DNA from: Streptomyces violaceoruber | GTDB taxonomy: Bacteria; Actinomycetota; Actinomycetes; Streptomycetales; Streptomycetaceae | DNA length: 64,000 nt | Assembly: GCA_000720805.1 (NCBI GenBank) | Contig: JODI01000010.1 | Span: 1-64,000 of the forward strand | Direction of reading: 5' to 3' | Shown: positions 48,429 through 56,591 of the stretch, one piece after another | Layout: each line of letters starts with the position of its first letter | Position numbering within the stretch: position 1 is the stretch's first letter | Program-made: the position numbers and the translations under genes | Notes under the pieces: generated by a model | Seen by the model: only the letters and a program-made list of their open reading frames with translations | What the model was told of the DNA's origin: nothing | Databases searched by the model: none

Positions 48429-48686
48429 ATGCGAACGATGAGCCGCACCGGAATCGTGAGCGCGGGCCTGGGGCTGGGCGTGGTCGGCGGGTTCGTCACC
48501 AGCCTGCTCAGGGAACGGAGCGCTCTGACAGCCGCCCGCGACGCGGCGGGCGAAGGAAGCGAGGAACAGCCTTCATGGGGCGTCGGCTCGTACCGCTCAC
48601 GCTGGACAACCTTCAGGACCTTCCCAAGCGCTGTCGGGCGTGCGTCTTCTGGGAGTTGGACCCAGTCAGCGGCGAGGCCGCAGTAA
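48429..48686 (+). CDS. Possible small membrane protein overlapping the GNAT gene
   Basis: An 85-aa frame starting MRTMSRTGIVSAGLGLGVVGGFVTSLLRER with a plausible membrane helix and a strong ribosome site (GGGGAGAGGCGGGGGCC). It overlaps the GNAT gene by 112 bases in another frame, and its C-terminal third looks like noise. It may be a short real membrane peptide whose end is poorly conserved, or a leader ORF coupled to the GNAT gene. Confidence 0.35.
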   Translation: MRTMSRTGIVSAGLGLGVVGGFVTSLLRERSALTAARDAAGEGSEEQPSWGVGSYRSRWTTFRTFPSAVGRASSGSWTQSAARPQ

Positions 48687-49192
48687 AGGCGGGAACAGCC
48701 TCCCTGGAGAAGGAAGCCTGGATCTCCGCGGTCCTGCTGGACTGGGGGTCCTGCGGCCGGGTCGTGTACGTCGATGACGTGCCGGTGGGCTTTGTGCTCT
48801 ACGCGCCCCCGGCCTACGTCCCCCGCTCGACGGCGTTTCCCACGAGCCCGGTCTCGCCCGACGCGGTGCAGTTGATGACCGCGTTCATCATGCCGGGTTA
48901 CCAGGGTCAGGGACTGGGCCGGGTGATGGTGCAGACGGTCGCCAAGGATCTGCTGCGGCGTGGCTTCAAGGCGATCGAAGCATTCGGTGACGCGCGCTGG
49001 AAGGAACCCGCCTGTCTGCTGCCGGCCGACCACCTACTGGCGGTGGGTTTCAAGACGGTCCGGCCGCATCCGACCTATCCGCGCCTGCGCCTGGAGCTGC
49101 GCACCACGCTCTCCTGGAAGGAGGACGTGGAGATGGCGCTCGATCGGCTATTGGGAGCCGTACAGAAGGAGCCGGCGCTGCGACCGCTCTGA
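48575..49192 (+). CDS. GNAT-family N-acetyltransferase
   Basis: A 205-aa protein. The acetyl-CoA loop is in IMPGYQGQGLGRVMVQTVAKDLLRRG and the fold runs from about residue 50 to 175. An N-terminal CRACVFWELDPV motif with two Cys is characteristic of this Streptomyces group. The substrate is unknown. GAGGAA lies nine bases before the ATG at 48575. It lies between parB and trxA and converges with trxA at a hairpin and parS. Confidence 0.85.
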   Translation: MGRRLVPLTLDNLQDLPKRCRACVFWELDPVSGEAAVKAGTASLEKEAWISAVLLDWGSCGRVVYVDDVPVGFVLYAPPAYVPRSTAFPTSPVSPDAVQLMTAFIMPGYQGQGLGRVMVQTVAKDLLRRGFKAIEAFGDARWKEPACLLPADHLLAVGFKTVRPHPTYPRLRLELRTTLSWKEDVEMALDRLLGAVQKEPALRPL

Positions 49193-49207
49193 AGCAAGGC
49201 CCAAGCA

Positions 49208-49238
49208 AATGGGCCGACCCCTCAGGAGCCGGCCCATT
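49208..49238. terminator. Hairpin between GNAT and trxA genes
   Basis: Arms AATGGGCCG (49208-49216) and CGGCCCATT (49230-49238) in the gap between two convergent genes; likely bidirectional. It directly abuts a parS. Confidence 0.65.
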
Positions 49239-49241
49239 CAT

Positions 49242-49255
49242 GTTTCACGTGAAAC
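49242..49255. promoter_or_regulatory. parS: parS site between GNAT and trxA
   Basis: Perfect GTTTCACGTGAAAC ending one base before the trxA stop codon. Confidence 0.95.
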
Positions 49256-49256
49256 G

Positions 49257-49589
49257 TCACTCGGCGATGAAGTCCTCAAGGTCGCGGACGATCGCTGCCT
49301 TCGGCTTGGCACCGACGATCGTCTTGGCGACTTCGCCACCCTGGTAGACGTTCAGCGTCGGGATGGACATGACGCCGTACTTGGCGGCCGTACCCGGGTT
49401 CTCGTCGATGTTGAGCTTGACGATCTCGATCTTGTCGCCGTACTCGGCGGCGATCGCCTCCAGGGACGGCGCGATCTGGCGGCACGGACCGCACCAGGCG
49501 GCCCAGAAGTCCACCAGGACGGGCTTGTCGCTCTTGAGGACGTCCTGCTCGAAGGTGTCGTCAGTCACGTGCTTCAGGGTGCCGGCCAC
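49257..49589 (-). CDS. trxA: Thioredoxin
   Basis: A 110-aa thioredoxin with the active site WAAWCGPCRQIAP and cis-Pro region MSIPTLNVY. It reduces protein disulfides using electrons from TrxB. It starts at GTG 49589 with AAAGGAG upstream and lies 41 bases after trxB in the same transcript. Confidence 0.96.
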   Translation of the reverse strand: MAGTLKHVTDDTFEQDVLKSDKPVLVDFWAAWCGPCRQIAPSLEAIAAEYGDKIEIVKLNIDENPGTAAKYGVMSIPTLNVYQGGEVAKTIVGAKPKAAIVRDLEDFIAE

Positions 49590-49630
49590 GGCGGGCTCCT
49601 TTACTGGTTGGTGCGTGGAGTGGGTGAGGG

Positions 49631-50599
49631 TCAGACGGCGGTCTTCTCGGGCTCGGCCTTCTCCTCGTCCGAGAGGGCCGCGAGGAAGCGCTCGGCGTCG
49701 AGGGCGGCCGAGCAGCCGGTGCCGGCGGCGGTGATCGCCTGGCGGTAGGTGTGGTCGACCACGTCACCGGCGCCGAAGACACCGGTCAGGTTGGTCCGCG
49801 TGGAGGGCGCGTCCACCTTCAGGTAGCCCTCCGCGTCCAGCTCCAGCTGGCCCTTGAAGAGTTCGGTGCGCGGGTCGTGGCCGATTGCGATGAACAGGCC
49901 GGTCACCGGAAGGTCCGAGAGCTCGCCGGTCTTGAGGTTGCGCAGCTTCAGGCTCGCGAGCTTCTGGTCGCCCTGGATCTCGGCGACCTCGCTGTCCCAC
50001 ACGAACTTGATCTTCGGGTCGGCGAAGGCGCGATCCTGCATCGCCTTGGAGGCGCGCAGGGTGTCACGGCGGTGGACGATCGTGACGGACTTGGCGAAGC
50101 GGGCGAGGAAGGTGGCCTCCTCCATCGCGGTGTCACCGCCACCGATCACGGCGATGTCCTGGTCCTTGAAGAAGAAGCCGTCGCAGGTGGCGCACCAGGA
50201 GACACCGCGGCCGGAGAGGGCGTCCTCGTTGGGCAGGCCGAGCTTGCGGTGCTGCGAGCCGGTGGCGACGATGACGGCCTTGGCCTTGTGGACGGTGCCC
50301 GCAGTGTCAGTGACGGTCTTGATCTCACCGGTCAGATCGACGTTGACGATGTCGTCCGGGACGAGCTCGGCACCGAAGCGCTCCGCCTGGGCACGCATGT
50401 TGTCCATGAGCTCCGGGCCCATGATGCCGTCCTGGAAGCCCGGGAAGTTCTCCACCTCGGTGGTGGTCATCAGCGCACCACCCGCGGTGACGGCGCCCTC
50501 GAACACCAGTGGCTTCAGCGACGCGCGCGCGGTGTAGAGCGCCGCCGTGTAGCCGGCGGGCCCGGAGCCGATGATGATCACGTTACGGACGTCGCTCAC
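49631..50599 (-). CDS. trxB: Thioredoxin reductase
   Basis: A 322-aa FAD enzyme that passes NADPH electrons to thioredoxin. It has the FAD motif [18 protein letters not shown], the redox pair WCATCDG, the NADPH motif [12 protein letters not shown] and the C-terminal FAD motif [17 protein letters not shown]. It starts at GTG. In Streptomyces the trxBA pair is induced by oxidative stress through a sigma factor; it sits in the sigM operon region here. Confidence 0.96.
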   Translation of the reverse strand: MSDVRNVIIIGSGPAGYTAALYTARASLKPLVFEGAVTAGGALMTTTEVENFPGFQDGIMGPELMDNMRAQAERFGAELVPDDIVNVDLTGEIKTVTDTAGTVHKAKAVIVATGSQHRKLGLPNEDALSGRGVSWCATCDGFFFKDQDIAVIGGGDTAMEEATFLARFAKSVTIVHRRDTLRASKAMQDRAFADPKIKFVWDSEVAEIQGDQKLASLKLRNLKTGELSDLPVTGLFIAIGHDPRTELFKGQLELDAEGYLKVDAPSTRTNLTGVFGAGDVVDHTYRQAITAAGTGCSAALDAERFLAALSDEEKAEPEKTAV

Positions 50600-50767
50600 G
50601 GCTTGATTCCTCGTCTCTGGACTGCGTCATAGGTCCGGGGGAGCTCCTCTCGGAACTCTCATCCCACCCAACGGATCCTAAGGGTCGCGCATTCCCGCTG
50701 TGGCCGGGCACACGGAGAGGTGACACCGTACGGGATACCACGCAGAGCGAAGAGGATGCTTCTGGGC

Positions 50768-51688
50768 TCAGGGCTGCTGGTAGGACTGCTTCAGCAAAAC
50801 CTTGGCCTTGCCGACGGACGGGTCCGCCACACACGTCGCGTCCATGATGTAGGCCGTCACCCCGGTGCCGCCGGATGGCGCGGGCAGCACGACGAGCATG
50901 GCCTTCGTCCCCTTGTAGGTTCCCTGTTTGGCCCCGAGCGCAGGGGCGGTGCGGCCGGTGCCCTTCTGGACGCAGTCGGGGACCGTGAGATCTTGCAAGA
51001 GGTGGGGCTGATTGCTACCAGGGAGGGACTCCGTGCCCAAGCTGTGCGAACGGGATCCGCTTTTGCTCGTGGCAAGGAGATCGGAGACCTGCTTCTCCAG
51101 CGTTCCCTGAGAGAAGGTGTCCGCAGCGGTGGACTGCCGCCCGTGCGCTTCGGGGCTGGACGGATTGCCGTCGTTCAGAGAGGACAGCATCACGGAGCCG
51201 AATCCCACGGCGGCCACCGTGAAGACGGTACCGAGGACGGCGACCCGGCGCTTGCTCCCCTTCTTGCGCTCCTTGCGGCCCGGGCCCGCGGTCGAGACGC
51301 GGGCGTGGCCTGCGGGGCGGTCCGTCGCCGATGTTTCACGTGAAACATGCATGCCGTCGTCCGTGTCCGTGCCGGACAAAGGCTGGGCCGTCGTGGCGAC
51401 GGACGCCTGAGCGTCCACGTCATCGGGTGCCGTGGCATGCAGCAGGAGCTCCGCGGCGAGGGCGGCGTCGATACGGCCGGCGACCTCGGCGGGCATGCGC
51501 GGGGGACCCGGCAGGGTTCCGAGCAGTCCCCGGATCTCCCCCAGCGACGCATAGACGTCCGCGCACAGTTCACACTCGTCCAGATGCCGGCGGACGTCCG
51601 CGGTGCGCGAGGGCGGGAGCAGGCCTTCGGTGAGGTCGGAGATCTCCGCGACGTCCGGGTGCCCGTCCGTTCCTGTCGTGGTTGTCAC
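50768..51688 (-). CDS. Putative anti-sigma factor of SigM (zinc-type)
   Basis: A 306-aa protein. The N-terminal part has the HxxxCxxC zinc-anti-sigma motif (HLDECELC) at about residues 35-42. A membrane helix lies at about 150-170, and the extracytoplasmic part contains two Cys. It would hold SigM inactive until a signal is sensed. The GTG at 51688 overlaps the sigM stop (GTGA), so the two are made together. A perfect parS (51333-51346) lies inside its coding sequence and encodes VSRET. Confidence 0.85.
   Translation of the reverse strand: MTTTTGTDGHPDVAEISDLTEGLLPPSRTADVRRHLDECELCADVYASLGEIRGLLGTLPGPPRMPAEVAGRIDAALAAELLLHATAPDDVDAQASVATTAQPLSGTDTDDGMHVSRETSATDRPAGHARVSTAGPGRKERKKGSKRRVAVLGTVFTVAAVGFGSVMLSSLNDGNPSSPEAHGRQSTAADTFSQGTLEKQVSDLLATSKSGSRSHSLGTESLPGSNQPHLLQDLTVPDCVQKGTGRTAPALGAKQGTYKGTKAMLVVLPAPSGGTGVTAYIMDATCVADPSVGKAKVLLKQSYQQP
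51333..51346. promoter_or_regulatory. parS: parS site inside the anti-sigma gene
   Basis: Perfect GTTTCACGTGAAAC within a linker-coding region, flanked by AT and AT to give ATGTTTCACGTGAAACAT. Confidence 0.95.
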
Positions 51689-52410
51689 GCTCGCCCACCT
51701 CCGCCCTTCACAGCAGCTGAATCGCTTGGTCCCGTGTCCGGGGGATCCGCCTCACGCGATCCCGCTGCGGGTGGGACGGATGTCCCCTGGGTCCGGTTCC
51801 GTCCCGCGCCCGTCTCTCTTCCCACGCCTGTGTTTTCCGGCCGCAGGTGGGTGAGAAGGGGCAGGAGTCTGGCTCGGCCGCGGGCGCAGCGGCTCTTCAC
51901 CGTCCCGGTCGGGACGTCGAGCATGCGGGCGGCCTCCGCGACCGGATAGCCCTGCATGTCCACCAGAACGAGCGCGGCGCGCTGGTCGGGCGGCAGGGTG
52001 CCGAGCGCTTCCAGGAGCTGGCGGTGGAGGTCGTTGCGCTCCGCGGGCGCCGAGGCCGACTCGTGCGGCTCCAGCAGCTGCTCCAAGCGCTCGGTGTCGT
52101 CGACGGGAGAGGTCTTGCGGGAGGCCGCCTTGCGGGCGCGGTCGAGGCAGGCGTTCACTGTGATCCGGTGCAGCCAGGTCGTGACGGCCGCCTGGCCCCG
52201 GAAGGTGTGGGCGGCCCGGTATGCGGAGACGAGGGCGTCCTGCACGGCGTCAGCGGCTTCCTCGCGGTCGCCCAGGGTCCGCAGGGCGACGGCCCAGAGC
52301 CGGTCGCGGTGGCGGCGTACGAGTTCACCGAAGGCGTCGGGGTCGCCGGCGACATGCAGGGCCAGCAGGTCCCGATCGCTTGTGTCGCCGTTGGCGGTGC
52401 CATCTGCCAT
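51685..52410 (-). CDS. sigM: ECF RNA polymerase sigma factor SigM
   Basis: A 241-aa ECF sigma factor. Region 2 (LVRRHRDRLWAVALRTLGDREEAADAVQDALVSAYRAA) and region 4 (LPPDQRAALVLVDMQGYPVAEAARMLDVPTGTVKSRCARGRARL) are complete. A Pro/Arg tail follows. Its position between the pseudokinase and trxB matches SigM in mycobacteria and Streptomyces. GGAGGGGAGG precedes the ATG. It overlaps its anti-sigma gene. Confidence 0.92.
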   Translation of the reverse strand: MADGTANGDTSDRDLLALHVAGDPDAFGELVRRHRDRLWAVALRTLGDREEAADAVQDALVSAYRAAHTFRGQAAVTTWLHRITVNACLDRARKAASRKTSPVDDTERLEQLLEPHESASAPAERNDLHRQLLEALGTLPPDQRAALVLVDMQGYPVAEAARMLDVPTGTVKSRCARGRARLLPLLTHLRPENTGVGRETGAGRNRTQGTSVPPAAGSREADPPDTGPSDSAAVKGGGGRA

Positions 52411-52441
52411 CGGGCCCCCTCCCCTCCGCTGCAGTGAGCTC

Positions 52442-54163
52442 TCAGCCTGTGAACTTCACGTTGGTGATGGCCTGCTTGAAGCCGGCCCAGCTGTAGTTGG
52501 CGGAATCGTCTGCGGAATACGGCAGCGCGGTCAGCCACACCAGCACGTAGCGGCTCTTGACCGGCTTGTCGACGGTCACCTTGGCGGAGGTGCTCTTCGT
52601 CGTCACCGTGCCCAGTTCCTTCATCGAGCTCAGCGGTGTGGATGAATCCGGGGAGTCGGTCGCGTACAGGACGGCCGTCGTGTGGTTGCCGCCGTACCGG
52701 AGTGAGAGCGTCGCGGTCGACACCTCCTGGGCAGAGCCGAGGTCGTAGACGATGCCGACCCCGGGCTTGATCAGCATCTTCGGACCGTCCTTGTAGCTGC
52801 TGGTCCGCCATCCCGTCGATGAGCTGCCGTCGTACGTCAGGCCAACGTCGTTGGGATGCTGGGCGTCTCCCTCGGCCACGTACTCCTGGGCGCCCTCGAT
52901 CTTGAGTGTCTTCGGTGGCTTGGGCGCCGCGTTGTTCTTGTCGCCGCTGTCGTTCGTCTGGGTGTTGCCGGTGTCGTCCGACTTGTTGCCCTGCTCCATG
53001 AGCGCGTCCGCCAACTGCCAACTGCCCAGTCCCAGCGCGGCGATGAGGAGGGCCGAGACGGCCCACTTCAACGCCTTGCCGGTGCGGGTCTGCAGCGGGG
53101 GCGGCGGGGTCGGGACGGGCTGTGTGGCACCGGGGTGGGCCGGTGGGCGGCCGTAGGTGCCCTGCTGGTACGTGGTGCGTTGGTAGTCCGGCGGAGCGGT
53201 GAACGCGGGCTCCGGCGGGCGGATGCGGGGCATCTCACCGATCGCCTTCACCAGTTCCTCGGGCGTGGTGCACGGGGACTCGTGGCGCGAGGCGGTGGCG
53301 CCGTCGTTGGCGAGCGCGCGCATGGCGAGCTCGGACAGACCTCGGTGGACGCCCGCGCGCACCTGGTCGGGGGCGATGAGACCGACGTCCTTCGGGAGGC
53401 CGGCGAGACCGTAGGCGTCGCTCTCGTACGGCCAGCGCTGGGTGAGCGCCGCGTACAGCAGGGCGCCGATCGCCTCCGTGTCGGTGCGCTGCGGGGTGTC
53501 GGTGCTGATGCCGCGCAACGCCGCGTTCACGGCGAGTCCGCGGATGCGCCACTGGCCGGTGGAGGTGCGCAGGACGGCGTTCGGGTTGAGGCGCAGGTGT
53601 GCCAGGCCCTCGCGGTGGGCGGCCGCCATGGCCGAGGCGATCTGGCTGACCATCTGGTAGGCGTCGTACACCTCCAGCGGAGCGGGAGCCAGCAGCGCGG
53701 TCAGTTCGGTGGCATCGGGCAGCCACTCGTGAACGACGTAGACGAGGTCGTTCTCCTCGACGGCGTCGAGGACTTGGACGAAGCGGGGATCACCGAGCAG
53801 CGCGGAGGAGCGTGCCGCCGCCAGGACGGCCCGGGCCCGCGCATGGTCCGCGGGCAGGAGGTGGACGCCGACGGCACGCCGCAGTTTCTCGTCCACGGCA
53901 CGCCAACTGCTGAAGCCGTCCAGCCGGGTGACGCACTCCTCAAGACGGTAGCGTCTGGCGAGCTTGTGACCGCTGTGCAGCTCCGGCGGTGACGCCTTCC
54001 CGGGATCCTCGGTCCCGCCACTCCCCTGTGCCTCGACGTCTTCCGTGTCCCGCTCCCGGTTCTTGGCCACCCCGTCGGCCGTGGACTGGTCCGCCTTGGC
54101 GGTCAGCGGCTCGTCACCGCTGTTGTCTGCCACGTCGACGGCAGCCGTGCTGCGTTCCGCCAC
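52442..54163 (-). CDS. Membrane pseudokinase with extracellular beta-sandwich (MviN-associated)
   Basis: A 573-aa protein. A kinase-like domain at about residues 65-315 lacks the catalytic residues: the Lys site reads VGVHLLP, HRD reads HLRLNPN and DFG is replaced by RGLAVN. A membrane helix lies near 375-395, followed by a discoidin-like external domain (about 430-573). In mycobacteria the equivalent pseudokinase is fused to MviN and, when phosphorylated by PknB, recruits FhaA; FhaA is encoded in this window. The GTG at 54163 is chosen for the AGGGA upstream. It lies downstream of murJ. Confidence 0.88.
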   Translation of the reverse strand: MAERSTAAVDVADNSGDEPLTAKADQSTADGVAKNRERDTEDVEAQGSGGTEDPGKASPPELHSGHKLARRYRLEECVTRLDGFSSWRAVDEKLRRAVGVHLLPADHARARAVLAAARSSALLGDPRFVQVLDAVEENDLVYVVHEWLPDATELTALLAPAPLEVYDAYQMVSQIASAMAAAHREGLAHLRLNPNAVLRTSTGQWRIRGLAVNAALRGISTDTPQRTDTEAIGALLYAALTQRWPYESDAYGLAGLPKDVGLIAPDQVRAGVHRGLSELAMRALANDGATASRHESPCTTPEELVKAIGEMPRIRPPEPAFTAPPDYQRTTYQQGTYGRPPAHPGATQPVPTPPPPLQTRTGKALKWAVSALLIAALGLGSWQLADALMEQGNKSDDTGNTQTNDSGDKNNAAPKPPKTLKIEGAQEYVAEGDAQHPNDVGLTYDGSSSTGWRTSSYKDGPKMLIKPGVGIVYDLGSAQEVSTATLSLRYGGNHTTAVLYATDSPDSSTPLSSMKELGTVTTKSTSAKVTVDKPVKSRYVLVWLTALPYSADDSANYSWAGFKQAITNVKFTG

Positions 54164-54282
54164 CGTCGTTCCCTGCCTCCCCATCCGTTGCGCGCCGTGC
54201 GACGCCGAAACCAATTGTGCCCACAGTCCGCCGCTATGCACGACACGCGGTGGCGGACGATGGTTGTGCGCCTACCCCCGCC

Positions 54283-56547
54283 TCAGCGCCCCAGCCGTCC
54301 GCGCACCATGCCGACCAGTGAGTTCAGCTCGTCGATGCGCATGCGGCGGGCGGCGACGAAGAAGACGCCGAGCAGCACCGCGCCCCCGGCGATCAGGGCG
54401 GCGAACGAGCCGACGACGCCTTGGCCGAGTGTGCGGGCGATGCCGTAGCAGGCGGCCCCGCTGAGCAGCGCCGCCGGTACCGAGGCGATGGAGAGCCTGG
54501 CATAGGTGCGCAGCACGCGGTTGCCGTCCAGGTCGCCGCCCAGCCGCTTGCGCAGCCGGTTCCAGGCGACGCCGACACCGATCGCGTAGGCGAGCCCGTA
54601 CGAGGCGGACATGCCCACCACCGCCCAGCGGGACGGCAGGACCACGTAACACAGCGCTGAGGCACCCGCGTTGACCGCGGCCACGATCACCGTGTTGTAA
54701 AAGGGGGTGCGGGTGTCCTCGTAGGCGTAGAAGGCGCGCAGCACGACGTACTGCACGGAGTAGGGGATCAGGCCGAGGGCGAAGGCCATCAGCATGTAGC
54801 CCATGTTGGTGGCCTCGCTGGTGCCCGAGGAGCCGAAGATCAGCGTGCACATCGGGATGCCCAGAGCGAGGAAGCCGAAGGAGATCGGCACGATCGCGAC
54901 GGCCGTGGTGCGCAGGCCCTGGGAGATGTCGTCACGGACGGCACCGGTGTCGTCCTCGGCCGCCGAGCGTGAGATGCGTGGCAGCAGGGCGGCCATCAGG
55001 GAGACGGTGATGATGGCCTGCGGCAGGCCCCAGATCAGCTGGGCGTTGGCGTAGGCGGCGAAGCCGGTGCCGTCGACGGGCGAGGCCTTGCCGGAGGCGG
55101 TGGACAGCTGCGTGACGACGATCGCGCCGGCCTGGTTGGCGAGGACGAACAGGACGGTCCACTTGGCGAGCGTGACGGCCTTGCCGAGGCCGTGGCCCTT
55201 CCAGTCGAAGCGCGGACGCATCCGGAAGCCGGTCTCCCGCAGGTACGGGATCATCGCCAGGGCCTGTACGACGAGGCCGAGCAGGACGCCGATGCCGAGG
55301 AGGCGCTGGCCCTCTGGCGGGATGGTCGTGACCTTCATGCCGGAGTCGGCCGCGGTGCCGTACACCCAGATGAACATGCCGAGCGTCACGATGATGACGA
55401 TGTTGTTGAGGACCGGCGTCCACATCATCGCGCCGAATTTCCCGCGGGCGTTGAGGACCTGTCCCATCACCACGTGGATGCCCATGAAGAAGATCGAGGG
55501 CAGGAAGTAGCGGACGAACGTGATGGCCACCTCATTGGCCGCCGGGTCGCTGGCGACCGGGTCGGACAGTAGGCGGATGAGGATCGGCGCGCCGAGGACC
55601 GCGAGGACGGTCAGCGCGCCGAGCGCGACCATCACCAGGGTCAGCAGCCGGTTGGCGTACGCTTCGCCGCCGTCCTCGTCCTCCTTCATGGCACGCACGA
55701 GCTGTGGCACGAAGACGGAGTTGAGGCCACCGCCGACGGTCAGGATGTAGATCATGGTCGGCAGCTGGTAGGCGACCTGGAAGGTGTCGCCGAGCAGGCC
55801 GACGCCCAGCGCCGAGACGATCAGCGCGGAGCGGATGAAGCCGGTGAGACGGGAGACCATCGTGCCCGCCGCCATCACGGCGCTCGACTTCAGCAGGCCC
55901 GCGGCCTTCCCGCTCTTCTTCGCGGGCGCCGTGGGAGCGGCGGCGGGCATGGCGGTGAGGTTCATGGTCTCGTCGGTCGCGGGCGGGGAGGCCGCCGGCA
56001 CCTGGTACTGAGGGGCCGGTGCCGGTCCGCCCGGGGCCATTGCCGGCCCCGGCACCGACCGGGGTTCCATCGGCGCGTGACTCCCCTGCTGCTGGTCCCG
56101 GAACAGGTGCGCGAAGGCGTCCGGCTCGTGACGCTCCTCGCCGGCGTGGCTCACCAGGTCGTCGACGCCCACGAACTGGGTGGTGCGGGGATCGTCGCCG
56201 TACGGCAGGTACTGGGTCGGTCCCTCCGGCTCGGGTGCCGGGGTCTGCGCCCACACCTGAGGATCGGGGGCGTAGGGGGACTGGGGAGGCTGGGCGTACA
56301 GCGGCTGCTGAGGCTCGTAGGTGCCCGGAGGCGGTGGAGGGTGCGCGGCACGGTCGTAGAGCGCCTCGGCGACCGGGTCCTGGGCGTAGAGGTCCTGCGC
56401 CCGGTAGGGATCCTGGTCGTAGGCGTCCTGGAGGTACATGTCGGCGGGGTGCTGCGGCGGGACCTGGCCGTCCTGGGGCGGCGGGCCCTCGGGGTGACCC
56501 GAGCTGCCCGCGCCCTGGCCGCGGTCACCGTCGTACGGCGCGTTCAT
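54283..56547 (-). CDS. murJ: MurJ/MviN lipid II flippase
   Basis: A 754-aa polytopic membrane protein that exports lipid II for wall synthesis. About 200 N-terminal residues are disordered (Pro/Gln/Tyr/Asp-rich). Then come about 14 membrane helices from SSAVMAAGTMVSRLTGFIRS on, which is the MurJ N-terminal signature. It lacks the C-terminal pseudokinase present in the mycobacterial fusion; that part is the separate downstream gene. GAGGTGGGG precedes the ATG. It begins 44 bases after the DUF6049 stop. Confidence 0.95.
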   Translation of the reverse strand: MNAPYDGDRGQGAGSSGHPEGPPPQDGQVPPQHPADMYLQDAYDQDPYRAQDLYAQDPVAEALYDRAAHPPPPPGTYEPQQPLYAQPPQSPYAPDPQVWAQTPAPEPEGPTQYLPYGDDPRTTQFVGVDDLVSHAGEERHEPDAFAHLFRDQQQGSHAPMEPRSVPGPAMAPGGPAPAPQYQVPAASPPATDETMNLTAMPAAAPTAPAKKSGKAAGLLKSSAVMAAGTMVSRLTGFIRSALIVSALGVGLLGDTFQVAYQLPTMIYILTVGGGLNSVFVPQLVRAMKEDEDGGEAYANRLLTLVMVALGALTVLAVLGAPILIRLLSDPVASDPAANEVAITFVRYFLPSIFFMGIHVVMGQVLNARGKFGAMMWTPVLNNIVIIVTLGMFIWVYGTAADSGMKVTTIPPEGQRLLGIGVLLGLVVQALAMIPYLRETGFRMRPRFDWKGHGLGKAVTLAKWTVLFVLANQAGAIVVTQLSTASGKASPVDGTGFAAYANAQLIWGLPQAIITVSLMAALLPRISRSAAEDDTGAVRDDISQGLRTTAVAIVPISFGFLALGIPMCTLIFGSSGTSEATNMGYMLMAFALGLIPYSVQYVVLRAFYAYEDTRTPFYNTVIVAAVNAGASALCYVVLPSRWAVVGMSASYGLAYAIGVGVAWNRLRKRLGGDLDGNRVLRTYARLSIASVPAALLSGAACYGIARTLGQGVVGSFAALIAGGAVLLGVFFVAARRMRIDELNSLVGMVRGRLGR

Positions 56548-56591
56548 GGTTACCCCACCTCATCGTCCCCGGCCCACCGGCCACGACATCC

